NCBI GenBank assembly: GCA_020631235.1
Contig: JAHDHQ010000008.1
Coordinates: 1-64,000 of the forward strand
Direction of reading: 5' to 3'
Origin: Saprospiraceae bacterium
Lineage (GTDB): Bacteria; Bacteroidota; Bacteroidia; Chitinophagales; Saprospiraceae
DNA length: 64,000 bases
This document shows, in pieces, positions 36,570 to 44,797 of the stretch (position 1 is the first letter of the stretch; each line of letters opens with the position of its first letter). The translations under genes were made by a program, and so were the position numbers. The notes beneath the pieces are model-generated. The model did no database searches. It saw only the letters and a list, made by a program, of their open reading frames with translations, and was not told the DNA's origin.

Positions 36570-38483
36570 CTACATGGAGAGCGGTATATTAAGATAAAAC
36601 GTTGTCCCTTTTCCTTCTTCAGACTCAAAACGAATTTCGCCTTTGAGCAAATCCAAATATTTTTTAATGATAGTTAAACCAAGACCTGTTCCTTGAATAT
36701 TTTGAACATTATTGGCCCTGAAGAAACGGGTAAACATATGTTCTTGATCTTCTTTAGGTATTCCTATTCCTTGATCTGTAATGGATAGCTTGAGTTCAGA
36801 TTTATTTGCTTCGCTGGTTATTTCTACCCTCTTCTCTTCCCCATACTTTATGGCATTGGACAATAAATTAATAACTATGTTTCTGACCAATTGCTCATCC
36901 AGAATGATGGATTCTAGTCCTACATGTTTATGTTCTATATCGTTATGATTAAAGGATACATTCAATTCTTCGATTATTTGTTGAATAAATTCTTTAAAAT
37001 TTACCTTTTCATGGTTGTGCTGAAGGGCTTTCCCTGATTCTAGTTTTTCCAATGATAGAAAATCATTTAGAATATTGGTTAAGTTTTTAACGGAGGAGTT
37101 AATTCTTTTTACGTGTTTTAATCTTTTTTCTTGCTGGTCTGTTTCAGTATACCTGCTAATCAAGCTGGAAGAAGATAAAATGGTACTTAAAGGAGTTCTA
37201 AATTCATGAGAAGCCATCGAAACAAATCTAGATTTTAGTTCTCCTAATTGTTTTTCTTTTTCCAATGCTTTGGTAAGTTTAATCTCATTTTCAAGCAATT
37301 CATTAGTTCTTTCCTCAACTTTTAATTCTAATGATTCTGAATATTCTAATAGTTGCTCTTCGTGTTTTTTTCTTTCCGAAATATCTTGAACAAAAGCAAC
37401 AAAGACTTTTCTTTTACCGTACTTTGAATATTGGACATTCACTTCGATGGGGTAGGTAGATCCGTCTTTTCGTTGATGTATAGTTTCAAAATCTATTTGC
37501 GGATGGTCACCCATTATTAGAGTTTCTAATAAAGCTCTAAAATTAGATTCTGTAAAAGAAGGGCACAAATCCAAAGGAGTTAGATTTAATAATTCTTCAT
37601 TGGTATATCCTACGTTTTTTAGGCCACCCTTATTCGTTTTTAAAAAAGATAGATCCTCAGCATCGAAAATGTATATTTCATTTAGGGATTCATCAATGAT
37701 ATTTAGTAAATCTTGATTCGTTTCTTTTGACTCGTAGAGTTGAGTAACATCGATTAAAGAGCCTTCAATTTTAATCACATTACCTTGGTCATCGAGGACT
37801 ACATCTCTTTTGCCATCCACAAACCTGAGTTCATTTTTTAAGTCAATGATGCGGTAACTGAAATCAAGACCTTTTCTTTTTGCTGTTATTTCTTGGTGCT
37901 TTGATTGGACAAATTGTACATCATCTGGATGCACAAATTGTAGGTGCTCACCGTATTTTATTTCCATGGTTCCCGGTTCTATTCCATGGATTGAGTACAT
38001 TCCTTTTGACCAATAAACTTTTTGGTTTTGTAGATCAAGTTCGAAACTTCCCATTTTAGAAATTTTTTGAGCTTTATCTAATCTTTGTTCATTAAGTATC
38101 AGATTAGTCAATAATTCTTTCTGACTAGTGTTGTCGTTAATGTAAGCAATCGCATATACTTCCTGACCTTCTTTGAAATGACTTAAACTGACCTCAACAG
38201 GGAATTTAGTTCCATCTTTCTTTTGACCATACAAGTCCAAATTACCACCCATAGACCTTGGCTTTGGTTGCTTCAGATATTTATTTCTTAAACCTACATG
38301 TTTTTTATGCAATGATTTAGGTAGTAATTGCTCAAGCTGTATGTTTAACATTTCTCCAGTGCTGTACCCAAAAAGGGAATGACAATAAGGATTAGAATGC
38401 AGTATAATGCCCTGCTTGTCAACAACGATAATTCCTACAGTTGCTTGGGTAAAAAGTGATTTAAAAAGGTTTGATAATTCCAT
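36570..38483 (-). CDS. PAS-domain sensor histidine kinase
   Basis: 637 residues from the ATG at 38483. No transmembrane segment, so cytosolic. Three PAS domains in order (about 8-125, 140-253, 260-380, each ending in PAC-like ISERKKHEEQL or equivalent), a coiled coil, HisKA with SMASHEFRTPLS (His426), and HATPase_c with NLLSNAIKYG (N box), DQGIGIP (G1) and GTGLGLTI (G2). The signal is unknown; PAS domains may bind heme, flavin or a small ligand. It is convergent with the dehydrogenase gene. It is the only kinase near the REC-CRP regulator, so it is a candidate partner. Confidence 0.9.
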   Translation of the reverse strand: MELSNLFKSLFTQATVGIIVVDKQGIILHSNPYCHSLFGYSTGEMLNIQLEQLLPKSLHKKHVGLRNKYLKQPKPRSMGGNLDLYGQKKDGTKFPVEVSLSHFKEGQEVYAIAYINDNTSQKELLTNLILNEQRLDKAQKISKMGSFELDLQNQKVYWSKGMYSIHGIEPGTMEIKYGEHLQFVHPDDVQFVQSKHQEITAKRKGLDFSYRIIDLKNELRFVDGKRDVVLDDQGNVIKIEGSLIDVTQLYESKETNQDLLNIIDESLNEIYIFDAEDLSFLKTNKGGLKNVGYTNEELLNLTPLDLCPSFTESNFRALLETLIMGDHPQIDFETIHQRKDGSTYPIEVNVQYSKYGKRKVFVAFVQDISERKKHEEQLLEYSESLELKVEERTNELLENEIKLTKALEKEKQLGELKSRFVSMASHEFRTPLSTILSSSSLISRYTETDQQEKRLKHVKRINSSVKNLTNILNDFLSLEKLESGKALQHNHEKVNFKEFIQQIIEELNVSFNHNDIEHKHVGLESIILDEQLVRNIVINLLSNAIKYGEEKRVEITSEANKSELKLSITDQGIGIPKEDQEHMFTRFFRANNVQNIQGTGLGLTIIKKYLDLLKGEIRFESEEGKGTTFYLNIPLSM

Positions 38484-38743
38484 CAGCAATTAATAAAAGT
38501 CTACCTATTGTATTGCAAGAGCTACTTAGTAAAGCAACATTGGCACAAAGCTAAATTACACAGAATTGCTTATAAGTTTCCATCCTTTTCTAACATAAAA
38601 AATGGAGTATGGCTACAAAAGAAGGATCATAGAACGCCAATTAAAGACTTTAGTTAACATTCCAATGAATATAGCCTCACTGGGCGATGATGCAGTGCAA
38701 AGAAATTTCAGTCAAAGAGTAAATGACTCAAAAAAGGTTCACT

Positions 38744-39115
38744 TTATAAATACATGTCATCTTTATATTCTCCAGAATCTGAGCGTAACTGTTTGAGTGC
38801 TGCATAGGCCTGACAAGCATACATGACAGAAGGTCCTCCGCCCATCAAAATGGCTACAGAAAGGGTTTCCATAATCTCTTCATCTTTAATTCCGAGATCT
38901 ATACATTGCTTCATATGCCATGTTAAGCACTCACTACAATGTGTTTGTACTGCAATGCCTAATCCTATTAGTGTTTTAGTTTTCGAGCTAAGGGCACCAT
39001 TAGAATGTATGGTTTGGTTCATTTCCATAAATAATTCCATTGGCTTTCCTATCCCTTCATTAATATTTGCCAACAATGATTTTAGTTCGTGGTATATTTT
39101 TGCATGGTCTTTCAT
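38744..39115 (-). CDS. AhpD/carboxymuconolactone decarboxylase-like protein
   Basis: 123 residues, CMD/AhpD fold. The redox motif CSECLTWH (Cys60, Cys63, His67; C-x2-C-x3-H) matches AhpD-type peroxidase partners. The helix LIGLGIAVQTH and the glycine-rich AILMGGGPSVMYA are typical. It may act as a disulfide-linked peroxide reductant. Last gene of the hsp20-CBS operon on the minus strand, 12 bases after the preceding gene. Confidence 0.82.
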   Translation of the reverse strand: MKDHAKIYHELKSLLANINEGIGKPMELFMEMNQTIHSNGALSSKTKTLIGLGIAVQTHCSECLTWHMKQCIDLGIKDEEIMETLSVAILMGGGPSVMYACQAYAALKQLRSDSGEYKDDMYL

Positions 39116-39127
39116 AAGGTCAAGTTT

Positions 39128-39775
39128 TTAAAGAAGTATGCCTAATTGGAAATTGATTCTTGGTTTAATACCTGTATATTCTATATCAAAAATTCCAGTT
39201 TCTGTTCTATAATAATATTCAGTAGGCGCATCTTCGAAAGTATTTATATAATCACTGTATCTAGCTCCACCTCCAATAGTTAAGTCGAAAACTACTTTAT
39301 AGGCTATGGTGAAACTGGCGCCCAATAATACGCCTCCTTCTATTGCATCCACTTCTCGATGAAAAGTATTTTCTACTTGTTCATTTTGGTTAATATCCCA
39401 ATAAGATCTGGTAAAATTATTATCGAAAGTCATACCCAATACATATAAACCTGTGTACATTTCTATGTTTGTAAAAAGTTTGACATTGTGCTTTTCTTTG
39501 GTAAATTGGAGCAAATATTTTCTTCCTTGAAGATCTAGTTGGAAGCCAACAAAATCTTCATCAGAGGATTCGTTTAACATAAGTGTTGGCGCTAATTGTA
39601 GGGCATAATCGTTTTTAAATAAGTGCTCATAACTCATTTCGAAAAAGGCTTTTGAAAACTGGAAAGGACTGATTTTTATGCAATGAGGTGCTCGATCTAT
39701 TTCAAAATAATCTGGTTTTTGTCCAAACGAAAAGAGGCTACTAAGACTTAGGAATAGGGTAATAAATGATTTCAT
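39128..39775 (-). CDS. Probable outer-membrane beta-barrel protein
   Basis: 215 residues with a signal peptide ending SLFSFGQ. The mature part alternates strands with aromatic residues and Gly, ends in a hydrophobic GILL, and is of a size suited to an 8-stranded barrel. No specific family recognised. It is within the hsp20/CBS operon. Confidence 0.55.
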   Translation of the reverse strand: MKSFITLFLSLSSLFSFGQKPDYFEIDRAPHCIKISPFQFSKAFFEMSYEHLFKNDYALQLAPTLMLNESSDEDFVGFQLDLQGRKYLLQFTKEKHNVKLFTNIEMYTGLYVLGMTFDNNFTRSYWDINQNEQVENTFHREVDAIEGGVLLGASFTIAYKVVFDLTIGGGARYSDYINTFEDAPTEYYYRTETGIFDIEYTGIKPRINFQLGILL

Positions 39776-39791
39776 AGTTGTAATTTTTAGA

Positions 39792-40211
39792 TTAATTGTT
39801 TTCGTAATATGCTTTCATCAAATCAGTCGATGTCACAATACCGATTGGTCTTTCATTTTCGTCGATTACTGGCAGGCTGTGAAACAAGCCTTGTAAAAGT
39901 ATTTCTACTCCATAGTCCACATCATCCTCAAATCGAAGACAAATGGGTTTTGTCTTCATCAATTCCCTGATGGGTTTATGCACTAAATACAAGGAGGAGT
40001 AAGACTTGCCAGTTGTTTGTGACAGTAAATGTTTAGACATTTTTAGAATATCATGTTGTGAAATAATGCCAGAGAGTTTTTGGTGTTCATTAGTGACTAG
40101 TAAATGATTTACTCCAGATTTTTCCATGAGTTTAATCGCCTCATTTATAGGTGATTCTTCATCGATACAAATGGGGTTTTTTGTCATATATTTTCCAATG
40201 TTGTTTTCCAT
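39792..40211 (-). CDS. CBS-domain-pair protein
   Basis: 139 residues, two CBS motifs: KYMTKNPICIDEESPINEAIKLMEKSGVNHLLV near residues 7-40 and IRELMKTKPICLRFEDDVDYGVEILL at about 80-106. CBS pairs bind adenosine nucleotides (AMP, ATP, SAM) and often act as energy sensors. Directly follows the next CBS gene with a 2-base gap on the same strand. Three such proteins exist in the island. Confidence 0.85.
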   Translation of the reverse strand: MENNIGKYMTKNPICIDEESPINEAIKLMEKSGVNHLLVTNEHQKLSGIISQHDILKMSKHLLSQTTGKSYSSLYLVHKPIRELMKTKPICLRFEDDVDYGVEILLQGLFHSLPVIDENERPIGIVTSTDLMKAYYENN

Positions 40212-40213
40212 AA

Positions 40214-40657
40214 TTAGATGATTTTGTCAAGGAGTTTAATTATATCATATGGTGTGATTATTCCGACTAATTTATTTTCTTGTGTTATTAGGATAGAATG
40301 AAACTGATTTTTTAGGAACCATTGAATGGCATCATTTAAAGTGTCATTGTGATCTAAGCAAACTACTTCTTTGGTCATAACATCGGAGGCTAGAAGTGTT
40401 TTTAATAGCTTAACATTGCTCATTTCAGAATATGCTTTGCCCAATAAGGTGAGATGATGTTCTAAACTTTTTAATTCATCTTCACTGATAACACCAACAA
40501 CTTCATGATTACTATTGACCACGGGAAGATGGTGAAAGTTATTTGATTCCATAATTTTGCTCACTTCTGTCATTATTGTATCCGGATCTACCGAGATGGG
40601 CTTAGAAGTCATAATTTCGCTTAAGGGCATATTTTTTATTATTTCCATTTTTTTCAT
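40214..40657 (-). CDS. CBS-domain-pair protein
   Basis: 147 residues with two CBS motifs, SEIMTSKPISVDPDTIMTEVSKIMES and ASDVMTKEVVCLDHNDTLNDAIQWFL. The start ATG at 40657 is adopted; an alternative ATG lies 3 codons on. It is co-transcribed with hsp20 (58-base gap) and the CBS gene downstream. Confidence 0.85.
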   Translation of the reverse strand: MKKMEIIKNMPLSEIMTSKPISVDPDTIMTEVSKIMESNNFHHLPVVNSNHEVVGVISEDELKSLEHHLTLLGKAYSEMSNVKLLKTLLASDVMTKEVVCLDHNDTLNDAIQWFLKNQFHSILITQENKLVGIITPYDIIKLLDKII

Positions 40658-40715
40658 TTTTAGTTTATTAAAAGGACTGATTACTATGTAAGCCTTTACA
40701 AAAGACTCAATGTTT

Positions 40716-41141
40716 TTATTTTATGGTAACTACTTTAGTAGTGGGTTCTTCTGTTTCTTTTTTGGCTATTGTAATGTTTAATACACCATCTTCATAGCTT
40801 GCTTGTATGGCTTCCTTGTCGGCATTTTGTGGAAGGTTGAAACTGCGACTGAATGATGCATAACTATATTCTTTTCGAGTATAGTTTTTTTCATTTTTTT
40901 CGACACTATTTTCATTTTCCGAGCTAACAATTAGTGTGTTGTGCTCTATTTTGATTTCAAATGTTTCTTTAGATTGCCCTGGTGCGATTATTTCTACTTT
41001 ATAACTCTTTTCGTCTTCTAATACATTCACTGCTGGACGATTAATGCTTGCCCATGGAAGTGGGTTCCTTCCGTCAAAAAGGTGGTCAAAAAAATCATCA
41101 CGATTTGTTAAGTTGTGCTTAGGTCTGCGTAATTGATTCAT
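40716..41141 (-). CDS. Hsp20/alpha-crystallin small heat-shock protein
   Basis: 141 residues; an ATP-independent holdase. The alpha-crystallin domain spans about 35-141 (NVLEDEKSYKVEIIAPGQSKETFEIKI, SFSRSFNLPQNADKEAIQASYEDGVLNITI). The C-terminal IxI-like anchoring motif is poorly defined (TKVVTIK). First gene of the minus-strand operon with CBS, barrel and AhpD genes. A FNR-type palindrome lies 110 bases upstream. Confidence 0.9.
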   Translation of the reverse strand: MNQLRRPKHNLTNRDDFFDHLFDGRNPLPWASINRPAVNVLEDEKSYKVEIIAPGQSKETFEIKIEHNTLIVSSENENSVEKNEKNYTRKEYSYASFSRSFNLPQNADKEAIQASYEDGVLNITIAKKETEEPTTKVVTIK

Positions 41142-41250
41142 ACTATTAAAGTTTGATTTGTTATTAATTATAATTCAAAGTTGAGACTAAAATATCAGCG
41201 AATCATTGATGATCGTCATTCCTGAAAATGATTTGTATTTGCCTGAGAAG

Positions 41251-41262
41251 TGATTTAAATCA
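41251..41262. promoter_or_regulatory. FNR/CRP-type palindrome TGAT-TTAA-ATCA
   Basis: Perfect dyad in the divergent gap between hsp20 (minus) and the small Usp-like gene (plus), 110 bases from hsp20 and 36 bases from the Usp start. A weaker related site TGAT-GATC-GTCA is at 41207-41218. Confidence 0.6.
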
Positions 41263-41297
41263 TTGGCCATACAGGGATTAAGGAAGAGATTTGTAAT

Positions 41298-41717
41298 ATG
41301 AAAAATATACTAATAATAGCAGAGCACAATTTTGAAGAAAATAAATTGATCGAGTTTGCTTCTAAACTATGTGCCAACGAATCACAAAAGAAAATTTCTG
41401 TATGCAATGTAGATGTTTCCGAAAAGCATAAAATAGGTACTACTTTACGTGGTGTGAAAATGTATTCTACCGAAACGAGTTTGCATCCGCATTTACAATT
41501 TATTGATGACATGCACTTTAGATGTTCGATCAATATTGAACAAAAGATAAAAGCGACCAGTATTTCTGATATTTCAAGTTACATTAAAAAAAATGCCATA
41601 GATACCGTATTGCTTCCTGGCTTTTTAGATAATAAATATAGGAGCGAATATTATCGAGATTTGGGTATTCAAATAAAGGAAAATACGAATGCTGATCTCT
41701 TATTGCTTTGTATGTAG
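41298..41717 (+). CDS. Small degenerate Usp-like protein
   Basis: 139 residues. Opening KNILIIAEHNFEENKLIEFASKL is Usp-like and the end (DTVLLPGF, then a strand NADLLLLCM) fits the fold, but the ATP-binding G-2x-G-9x-G motif is absent and the middle is divergent. It may be a nucleotide-free member. Divergent from hsp20, with a FNR-type box between them. Confidence 0.55.
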   Translation: MKNILIIAEHNFEENKLIEFASKLCANESQKKISVCNVDVSEKHKIGTTLRGVKMYSTETSLHPHLQFIDDMHFRCSINIEQKIKATSISDISSYIKKNAIDTVLLPGFLDNKYRSEYYRDLGIQIKENTNADLLLLCM

Positions 41718-41751
41718 TTTAAATCATCATTCTTCTTAATAATTCTTGATT

Positions 41752-42453
41752 ATGATCAAATATTTAATGGTAGCCTATCTTTCAATTTTACAGCTTTCTG
41801 CACAAATAAATACTTTAAAAAATATTCAAAAGATGGAGAGTCATTTGATAGAAACATATGTTTCTTTACAACTCAGTGACTATGACAATTTAGCTTCATC
41901 CTTAGCGCATTTCGAAACCCTATGGAATCAAGAATCAAAGGACCCGCTCATCAAAAATTGTTTGTTGCCTAAAATTGAAGAACACAAAGTTGAGGTAAAT
42001 CATATCATTAATGATCACACAATGAATGATCGTTATGATATTTCACTCGATTTAGAGTGTTTAAGCCAGAATGTCTATCAAATGAGATATTGCGAAGGCA
42101 TTAAATCTTATCCAACTGACTTATTGTGGGAGTTGATTTTTATCTTTGAGGAAATTCATTACATCGTAAATGATCCATTATTTGGATTACAAGAATGGAA
42201 TGAATTCGAAACCTTAGTGAATCATTTAGAGGATACGTACTTGCGGTATCAAGATTTCCCACTAAAGAATATTCAGCGATTTTTTCCGTCTATCGATTTT
42301 GCTAAACACCAATTCTATGTAGATCATATTTCTTCATGTCTTGAAGAGTTTAAGACATCCTTAAGCTTAGACTATCAGTCTGATTATATTTTGCCATGTA
42401 ATGACCTTGGTAACTCCCTACAAGCACTCATCTATTTATACACTACCGAATAA
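41752..42453 (+). CDS. Exported hypothetical protein
   Basis: 233 residues from the ATG at 41752 (MIKYLMVAYLSILQLSAQ, a signal peptide). Mostly helical, rich in Leu, Glu and His; no known domain. It lies 34 bases after the small Usp-like gene, so it is probably in the same operon. A perfect TTGAT-N4-ATCAA sequence overlaps its start codon (41746-41759). Confidence 0.6.
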   Translation: MIKYLMVAYLSILQLSAQINTLKNIQKMESHLIETYVSLQLSDYDNLASSLAHFETLWNQESKDPLIKNCLLPKIEEHKVEVNHIINDHTMNDRYDISLDLECLSQNVYQMRYCEGIKSYPTDLLWELIFIFEEIHYIVNDPLFGLQEWNEFETLVNHLEDTYLRYQDFPLKNIQRFFPSIDFAKHQFYVDHISSCLEEFKTSLSLDYQSDYILPCNDLGNSLQALIYLYTTE

Positions 42454-42699
42454 GTTTTTTCTATCCATTTGATGGTTTTAACTCATCACGTCTTCCTTTA
42501 AATTAAAGGTACATTTACCTTCATATAAAGATTATTTGATCTCCAATATTCCAGGATTAAAGCTATTTTGCTAGGTTGTGCAAAGCCGATATTTGGTCAA
42601 GCTTTGTCTGTTGCAATGATCACTTTTTATAGTCGCTTAACTAACTAGTTTTTTTGGCTTCAATAAGGTGTTTTTCTAAAGGATCCGGTAAGTTATTCT

Positions 42700-43056
42700 C
42701 TACAACATAGCCATCAATTTAGGAATAAAAATGATGCAGGCTATAACAGCAGAGCAAAGTGCAGCAAAGAGTACTGCTGAAGCTGCTAAATCTTTGGTCT
42801 GTTTTATAAATAGATCTTGCTCAAGACAAACCTTATCACTGAGACGTTCTATGCTAGTATTTATTAATTCAGCGCTAAAGACAAAACCAAAACACAGTAT
42901 AATCATTAACCATTCTATCCGACTTATATGTAATAGTAAGGCCATAATTGTTGTTAGGATCATGATCATAAGATGTATTCTAGCATTTTGCTCGTTGCTG
43001 ATACAATGCACTAATCCTTGATAGGCATTTGAAAAACTGGAATAAATTTTCTTCAC
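42700..43056 (-). CDS. dgkA: Undecaprenol/diacylglycerol kinase (DgkA family)
   Basis: 118 residues from a GTG start. Three transmembrane helices. Conserved family elements: NARIHL near residue 24, FSAELINTSIERLSDKV at about 60 (E..NT..E..D motif) and KDLAASAVL at about 86. It phosphorylates diacylglycerol or undecaprenol in the inner membrane, recycling lipid intermediates. It lies after a terminator that follows the usp gene, so it may be transcribed separately. Confidence 0.88.
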   Translation of the reverse strand: MKKIYSSFSNAYQGLVHCISNEQNARIHLMIMILTTIMALLLHISRIEWLMIILCFGFVFSAELINTSIERLSDKVCLEQDLFIKQTKDLAASAVLFAALCSAVIACIIFIPKLMAML

Positions 43057-43082
43057 TTGTGCTTAGATTTTGTAATGAAAAA

Positions 43083-43112
43083 AAGGCCTTTATCGAAAAC
43101 AATAAAAGCCTT
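43083..43112 (-). terminator. Rho-independent terminator after usp
   Basis: Stem AAGGCTTTTAT/ATAAAGGCCTT with one mismatch and an 8-base loop, followed by a T run on the minus strand. It lies 37 bases after the stop of the Usp gene at 43149 and just before dgkA. Confidence 0.75.
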
Positions 43113-43148
43113 AAAACTAAAAATGATAATATAAAATGTGTTTTTACA

Positions 43149-43961
43149 TTAAATGCCATCTTGTAATACAAATAATGGAACTTTGATGTTAAACAGTTCA
43201 CTTTTAGACACACTAAAATGAAACAACTTCGAAATCCAGTGCCTCTTTTTATGGATTACAAAAAGGATGTCGATATCTTTTTCTTCTGCTTGATTTTTTA
43301 GTGTATTTGCTACTGTTTGTTCTAATGGAATAGAGCAATACTCAAATGGAATACTTCTCAAGTATAAATCAAACAATGGATCGTATTCTAGCATGTCATC
43401 ACCTTTTAGCTGCACATGTACCAAATCTAAATCTATGCTGGCTAATTCATTCACGCTTATGAGTGGAGCTAGTGATTTTGCATTTACTAAACATTCATCG
43501 TCAACACCTAGCATTACTTTTTTTACGGGTTTATAGTTGACATTAGGAGGAATGACAAGCACGGGTTTTTCACTATTTTGAATACAGTAATTTGCCACGC
43601 TACCAATGGTTAATTCTTTAAAATCAGTCAAGCCTTTGGATCCCATAACTATCCAATCTATTTTGTTATGCTTTGCATATTCTACAATATAAGAGCTGGG
43701 CTCATCTCTGATCACTACGCTGCTTATTGAAAGATTTTTGTTGATTTTTTCTACTTCGTTGAGCAGATTTTTTGCGTTGCGTTTTGCGATATCGATTTCT
43801 ACATCTTCATGCGGATTTGCATATCGGACTTGTCTTTTAGGTTGTATGCAATGCAAAAGAATTAAATTATGTGTTTCTTTTGATTCATTGAGTAGCTGGC
43901 AAATCCACTGTATAGCATTTGCAGAGGTATTAGAGAAATCTGTTGGACATAAAATGTTCAT
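43149..43961 (-). CDS. Tandem universal stress protein
   Basis: 270 residues with two Usp halves. The first has a clean ATP motif, DWIVMGSKGLTDFKELTIGSVANYC (G-2x-G-9x-GS). Opening is NILCPTDFSNTSANAIQWIC. The second half is degenerate (KVMLGVDDECLVNAKSLA). Third Usp in a minus-strand operon, 11 bases after the preceding gene. Confidence 0.88.
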   Translation of the reverse strand: MNILCPTDFSNTSANAIQWICQLLNESKETHNLILLHCIQPKRQVRYANPHEDVEIDIAKRNAKNLLNEVEKINKNLSISSVVIRDEPSSYIVEYAKHNKIDWIVMGSKGLTDFKELTIGSVANYCIQNSEKPVLVIPPNVNYKPVKKVMLGVDDECLVNAKSLAPLISVNELASIDLDLVHVQLKGDDMLEYDPLFDLYLRSIPFEYCSIPLEQTVANTLKNQAEEKDIDILFVIHKKRHWISKLFHFSVSKSELFNIKVPLFVLQDGI

Positions 43962-43972
43962 AATTTGCTGTT

Positions 43973-44785
43973 TTAATCGTTTAAGAATAGAATGGGTATT
44001 TTGGCTTTTTCAATGATTTCCTTACTGACATTATTGAGTAGTATAGCCCCTAAGAAGTTTTGGTTTTCTGGAATGACCATCACTAATTCGGCCTTTTCAT
44101 TGTAGGCTAGGCCTAAAATATTATCAGCAACGTTATCGCCGTCTATTTGGCTAATTTCGAAGGAAAAACTTGGTTTATTTTCTTCAAATAGACTATCAAC
44201 CAGATTTTCTTTTTCTTTTTGAAAAGAAGCATTTTCTTCTTTTTTGATATGGACAAATTTCAAGAATGCGAGGTGTGCTTCATTCCATTTGGAAATTCTT
44301 TGTATGTATTTTTTATTTAGCATGTGCTCATCAGCTCCTATGATTACCTTATTAAAATCATAGAAAGAAGAAAATTTAGGTATAGCATATACTGGGATTT
44401 TGAGGGATTTTACAATTCCTACAGCATTGGTGCCTATGAGCTTATTAAGCAAATTATGTTTATCTCGCAACCCTATAAAGCATGCATCGAAATAAACTTT
44501 TTTGGTGAGGTTTGCTATGGTTGTGACTATTTCACCAATCTCTATTTGTACATTAATTTTGCATTTTGAAGGAATGGAAAACGAAGCATTGATTTTTTCT
44601 ATCAAAGATTGTTTTAGGTTTTCGATAAGCGATTTATTTTTATCGAATGTTGGATATTGCTTTTGGTTAAATCCATTACTAACATGCAGCACGGTTATTT
44701 TTCCATCTGGATACATGCTTATTGCATAGGCTAAAGCATTAAATGATGGGTCATTAAATTGAATAGGGACTAGTATTTTTTTCAT
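43973..44785 (-). CDS. Tandem universal stress protein
   Basis: 270 residues with two Usp-like halves (start KKILVPIQFNDPSFNALAYA). The position of the ATP motif reads GLRDKHNLLNKLIGT, in which the second Gly is replaced, so nucleotide binding is doubtful. It starts 12 bases after the preceding gene and belongs to the CBS-Usp-Usp-Usp operon. Confidence 0.82.
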   Translation of the reverse strand: MKKILVPIQFNDPSFNALAYAISMYPDGKITVLHVSNGFNQKQYPTFDKNKSLIENLKQSLIEKINASFSIPSKCKINVQIEIGEIVTTIANLTKKVYFDACFIGLRDKHNLLNKLIGTNAVGIVKSLKIPVYAIPKFSSFYDFNKVIIGADEHMLNKKYIQRISKWNEAHLAFLKFVHIKKEENASFQKEKENLVDSLFEENKPSFSFEISQIDGDNVADNILGLAYNEKAELVMVIPENQNFLGAILLNNVSKEIIEKAKIPILFLND

Positions 44786-44797
44786 GTTTTATCCATT

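Noticed and set aside
38602-38796. 64-codon plus-strand open frame between the PAS kinase and AhpD-like genes
   Set aside because: No recognisable domain, it overlaps the AhpD-like gene end on the other strand, and its composition is not protein-like. I keep it as noncoding.
41207-41218. TGAT-GATC-GTCA as a second FNR-type site near hsp20
   Set aside because: One half-site is imperfect and no spacing rule supports it, so it is not listed as a separate box.
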